A stretch of 64,000 bases of DNA from contig CM075783.1 of the NCBI GenBank assembly GCA_037974665.1, positions 40,251,712 through 40,315,711 on the forward strand, in the 5' to 3' direction. This document shows, one piece after another, positions 60,453 through 64,000 of the stretch. A model generated the notes under the pieces. The model was not told the DNA's origin. It was given only the letters and a program-made list of their open reading frames with translations, and did not search any database. The position numbers and the translations under genes were made by a program. The stretch comes from Ehretia macrophylla (taxonomy: Eukaryota; Streptophyta; Magnoliopsida; Boraginales; Ehretiaceae). The first letter of the stretch is position 1, and every line of letters starts with the position of its first letter.

Positions 60453-62935
60453 TGTGACGCCCGAGAATTTGCCATGCATTTAATTACTGTTGCATCCCTT
60501 ATTTGCGCATTTATTTCTATGCCCTATTCACTCACTTGTGATTACTATTCACTCCGTTTTTAAAATGCTTTCTATTAGTTAACTAGCATTTTTATTAAAT
60601 CATATTAATTGTAAAAGTAGTGGGAAAAATGTGCTTTTGAGCTTAAGGCGTTAGGAAGGCTCGTTTAGAAAATAATTTTAGAAGTCAAGTGAATAGTGTT
60701 ACGTAATAACTTTATAGATTTAATTAGTTAACCAATGTGTCACCCCTTAGACTCGCTTTTAAAGCTTACTACGCGTATTATATTAGACAACTCAAGCGCC
60801 AAAGGACCCCACCTCAACTCAACCCCTTATTATATCACTTAAACACACAAAATGCAAAAGAAAAAAAAAATAAAAGCTGGAAAAGCAGGAGCCAAACCCG
60901 ACAGCAGCTAGGGAGAAAAGGAAGAGATTTTTGCTCACCAAGCCTCCAATCCAAGCCTCTCCAAGCCTTGAGCAACTAGTGTAGGGTGTTTGCAAGGTCC
61001 CTAGGTGCTTCTACGCGTAGTGGTGAGGGATTTCATGGCTTGTTTTTGCATTTTTAAATAATGGCTCATTTCTTGAATCGTTGGAAATATGATTAATGCC
61101 ATTGTAAATGTTATCTATGCTAATATACTATCTATATGAATGCTAGAGAACACTTTTGAACCGTCGTTTCGCAATTTAAACGGTTAGAATCGTTAGTTTG
61201 ATTTCTAGGGTGAATAGTGACGTTTTTTCTAGGGTTTTGTGTAATTGCTCGAATTGGCTTGAATTAATGCTTCTAATTGATGCCTTAGGTGCTAGTGAAG
61301 ATAATCATATAGCCCCGTACACTTGCATTGCCCTTAAATCGCCTAAAAATGGAAAATAGCCGACTTTAACTTGGGGCTTTTGGGGTTAATGCGAATCCGG
61401 GTGGATTCGGGCTTCAATTCTAGTATCCTTAGGCTACCTAGGTGCTATAGATGTCTTGATATCCCTTGTTTGAAGCCCGGACAATGTAGGTGTAGTTTAA
61501 AGCCAAAAGAGGGAAATTGGGGCTTTCGGGGTAAACGCGGGCATTTGATTGAATTAGAGGGTTGAGAGGGTACCTTGAGGGTTAGTTAGAAAGTTGGGAG
61601 AGTTTCATTTGAAAATGAAATCATTAACTTTGGTTTGGAAGAAAAATAGTATGTAAAATAAAGGGGTTTAAGTGCAATTTCGTTTGTCTCACATTTCTAA
61701 ACCCACGGCATGACTTCTTGAGTGTTTATATGTGATATTAAGTTGGTTTGGAGCTTTTGGTATGATTCCATGCTTATTTTGTATATGTTCATTTGTAAAC
61801 TGCTTATTAGCTCCTATATTTGCTTCCATCCTAATTGCAACGAGGTCAACCTACTTTGTTGATCCTCATATGTGTTAATGCTTATAATATTGCTATTAAC
61901 TTGCCATCGTTAAGTGCATTGCATAGTGGTTGCGCAACCATAGTGTCGGGGCGGATGTGTTGAATATCGGCTGGGCGGCAGAGGGCTTGCCAGTGGATAT
62001 TCAAACTCCGTGCCCTATTCCCTCATTCGCCTGGTCCGGAGATTGCCAGGGGATGTTGGGTCGTAGGTTTCGGGGTACATCCGGAGTACACCCACTGGAG
62101 TGATTGGGGTTATGCCGGCTTATCGTGATCGTGCTCGTGGTTCGTGGATCGTGATTGAAGACCAGAGAAGATTGGTGTATAGGGGATTGTTGAAATGTAT
62201 CCTTTTAATTGTGTGGTTATTTAAGTTTTCATTGATTCTTAAATTGATAAAGTGTTATTGTTGTGTAATTGTATTATCTGTTGCATTGCACGCCCCGGGA
62301 CTATATCCCTCACTGGGCAACAGTGGTTGCTCATACCTCGATATCTGTTTCAGGAGACGCTGAGGGTGATCCCCAGCTTGTTGATTTAGTTGAGGAAGAA
62401 GAAGTTCAGATCGAGCCTTTACCTTAGTTGCTGTGTCTGATAATTTGAGGTGGTTAATGATTTTGTTGCTTTGTGGAAGACTCATCTGATTACTTTGTGT
62501 ACTATTTTGTAGCCCAAGGGCTTTGTATATGCTTGTTGTATAAGTTGAAGATTAGATGGATGGGTTGTAGCTTTGAAAGTCTACGAACTGTAATAACTTT
62601 TATTCTTGTCTTATTTCCTTGCATGCTTGGGAGTGGATAGTTGATGTAGAATGCTTATCCCTTAAGTTGCTTTATTGATTTCCTAGAATGTTATGATTAT
62701 AAGACTATGCTGTCAACTAGTTCTCGCATGCTTGTGTGTTTTGGAATTATTGTGCACTATAAGGCTCGGATGGCCTTATAGCTTTGTTGTTTAATTGAGA
62801 AAAGCTGTATTGTATTGTTGGGACCTTGTTTAAGTGTTTACAGGTTTTCAGAATGTCCACGGTACAGGGGAGACTCTGTCCGTGTGTCGGGTCCGGACTT
62901 AACCTTTAGCTTGGGGGTTGGGTCGGGGCGTGACA
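60453..62935 (+). mobile_element. S4: solo LTR of the E3 family
   Basis: It starts TGTGACGCCCGAGAATTTG and ends GGGTCGGGGCGTGACA. The duplication GTTGG lies at 60448-60452 and 62936-62940. It is collinear with the full-length E3 3' LTR, including the segment deleted from the E3 5' LTR, but clearly more diverged than the E3 LTRs are from each other. The palindrome GGTTGCGCAACC is at 61928-61939. There is no internal region and no supported gene. Confidence 0.95.
62314..62333 (+). repeat. LTR hairpin box, S4
   Basis: Arms TGGGCAAC and GTTGCTCA after CCCTCAC, about 600 bp before the LTR end. Confidence 0.62.
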
Positions 62936-62940
62936 GTTGG

Positions 62941-63373
62941 GATTGGGAATTTTTAGCGGTATTAACTAAAGCATTTCTGAAATCGTGCTTTCGTATCCTC
63001 GGGAATAAAACTAGCACCCTAGAGTTGGGCGTTGGGCAAGGGACGTAATTCAATTCATCTATAAAGATAAGAATAATAGAAAACTTATATATATATAGAA
63101 GACTCTCATAGAAGAGATCCTTTTGAGAAATGCCTACAGTGATTACCATGCTAAAACAAGAACCATAGAGCATCGCGCCTTGGTGTACTTTCTATCCTAG
63201 ATCTCTCTTTTTTTGCAATTCCATTTGTGACGAAGACTCGATTTTTTTTAACTAGGTGCTATGCCTCTGAAGAAATCTACATCTGATCTAAAAGGAACTG
63301 GCTTGGCCAGCTTGGGACAGTCAAAAGAACGAAACTAGTTACCCTACCTTCTGTTCCCTGCTTTCTTCTTTCT

Positions 63374-63381
<8 letters not shown>
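62941..63381. other. Organelle-like sequence, no gene recognised
   Basis: No gene was found. It lies between S4 and the rrn26 fragment and may be mitochondrial in origin. Confidence 0.35.
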
Positions 63382-63405
<24 letters not shown>

Positions 63406-63466
63406 CAGAACGTCGTGAGATAGTTTGGTCCATATCTGGTGTGGGCGTTATAGCATTGAGAGGACC
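63382..63466 (+). pseudogene. rrn26: Mitochondrial 26S rRNA, 3' domain fragment
   Basis: About 85 bases match the strongly conserved region near the 3' end of large-subunit rRNA in its plant mitochondrial form: GCGGTACGTGAGCTGGGTTC, AGAACGTCGTGAGA and GGTGTGGGCGTTA. Differences such as GAGATAGTTTGG for GAGACAGTTCGG are C-to-T type. The match stops at both ends, so it is a fragment and cannot form a ribosome part. Confidence 0.88.
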
Positions 63467-64000
63467 TATCCCCCAGCTAAGTCCTCTCTTTCGAAATCTC
63501 CTGTGAGTAAATCCCTGCTTGAACAGTTAAGTGGCAAATTTTAGTCTTTTTGAGCTTGGTTCCTGATAAATAACTCTTTGACCGGGGAATCAATCTCATT
63601 CCTCTCATTCCGCTATTAAATTCATTAAATAAATTGCACCAATTTTAGACAAATATTGTTATGGAATATGCACTATAAGCTGCATAGGATTAGCTAGTGG
63701 TAAAACTCTTTTATACATTCCTAGCTTATTAAAAGATGAAGAGTAAGAAAGAAATTATGATGAATTCGTAGTGGAACGTTAGATCCCTTTAATTTCAAGT
63801 GGTACCGGCAGCTGAATTCTTTAATCATCTTTTGCTAGATAGCTTTGTCTATTACCCACCTGTAAGCTAGAAACAAATTGTATTAGGACTTTACCATCAA
63901 CAAGGTAAGCGTAAGCACTAGTTCAATGTTGGTACTAAGCAAAGACAAGACATTATTATGCGTCTTTTCTGGGCCGAGGAAGATATGTTTCAGATACTTG
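63467..64000. other. No gene recognised
   Basis: Organelle-like tail of the window without motifs seen on either strand. Confidence 0.35.

Noticed and set aside
28000-64000. A genuine mitochondrial chromosome
   Set aside because: Organelle genes are all fragments or decayed, and LTR insertions with target duplications fit nuclear DNA better; not fully excluded without alignment.

Overview
This window looks like plant (eudicot-type) nuclear DNA with no intact cellular gene. It contains broken Ty3/gypsy chromoviruses of Tekay/Del type (gag-protease-RT-RNaseH-integrase-chromodomain), long LTRs starting TGTGACGCCC or TGTCACGCCCC, tRNA-iMet primer sites, decayed organelle DNA and one broken nuclear gene. 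The ground between the retroelements carries a decayed plastid-type trnN, a 3' fragment of mitochondrial 26S rRNA and a plastid trnA-23S fragment. Three LTR insertions sit in this ground with 5-bp target-site duplications (two exact, one 4 of 5). That points to organelle DNA captured by a nuclear chromosome (NUMT/NUPT-like) and later invaded by retrotransposons, rather than to a genuine mitochondrial chromosome. This is an inference; no species is assigned.

Layout. 1-27,999 is one nest. Element E1 (+ strand, 5' LTR cut by the window start) has its 3' LTR split by two insertions: E2 (- strand, 7,839-22,659, TSD AGGTA) and solo LTR S2 (23,160-27,720, TSD GGTTG). E2's own 5' LTR is split by solo LTR S1 (17,256-20,082, TSD GGTGT). 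28,000-31,303 is organelle-like DNA with a decayed minus-strand reading frame and trnN. 31,304-37,036 is E3, an LTR element with both LTRs and a 1.1-kb interior without gag or pol (TSD GAATC). 37,042-44,367 is further low-coding ground with the plastid trnA-23S piece. 44,368-47,812 is solo LTR S3. 47,818-54,790 holds a rearranged mandelonitrile-lyase-like (GMC oxidoreductase) pseudogene and short dispersed repeats. 54,791-about 57,132 is a probable copia-type solo LTR. 57,133-60,452 is unrecognised. 60,453-62,935 is solo LTR S4 (same family as E3, TSD GTTGG). The rest is organelle-like with the rrn26 fragment.

No gene set works together here: all polyproteins are broken by stops and frameshifts, many explicable as C-to-T or G-to-A changes. 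The most interesting pattern is in the LTRs. Six different LTR families carry, about 520-730 bp before their 3' end, the same box CCTC(A/G)CTG followed by an inverted repeat whose arms differ between families but still pair. Several families also share a GGTTGCGCAACC palindrome block upstream.
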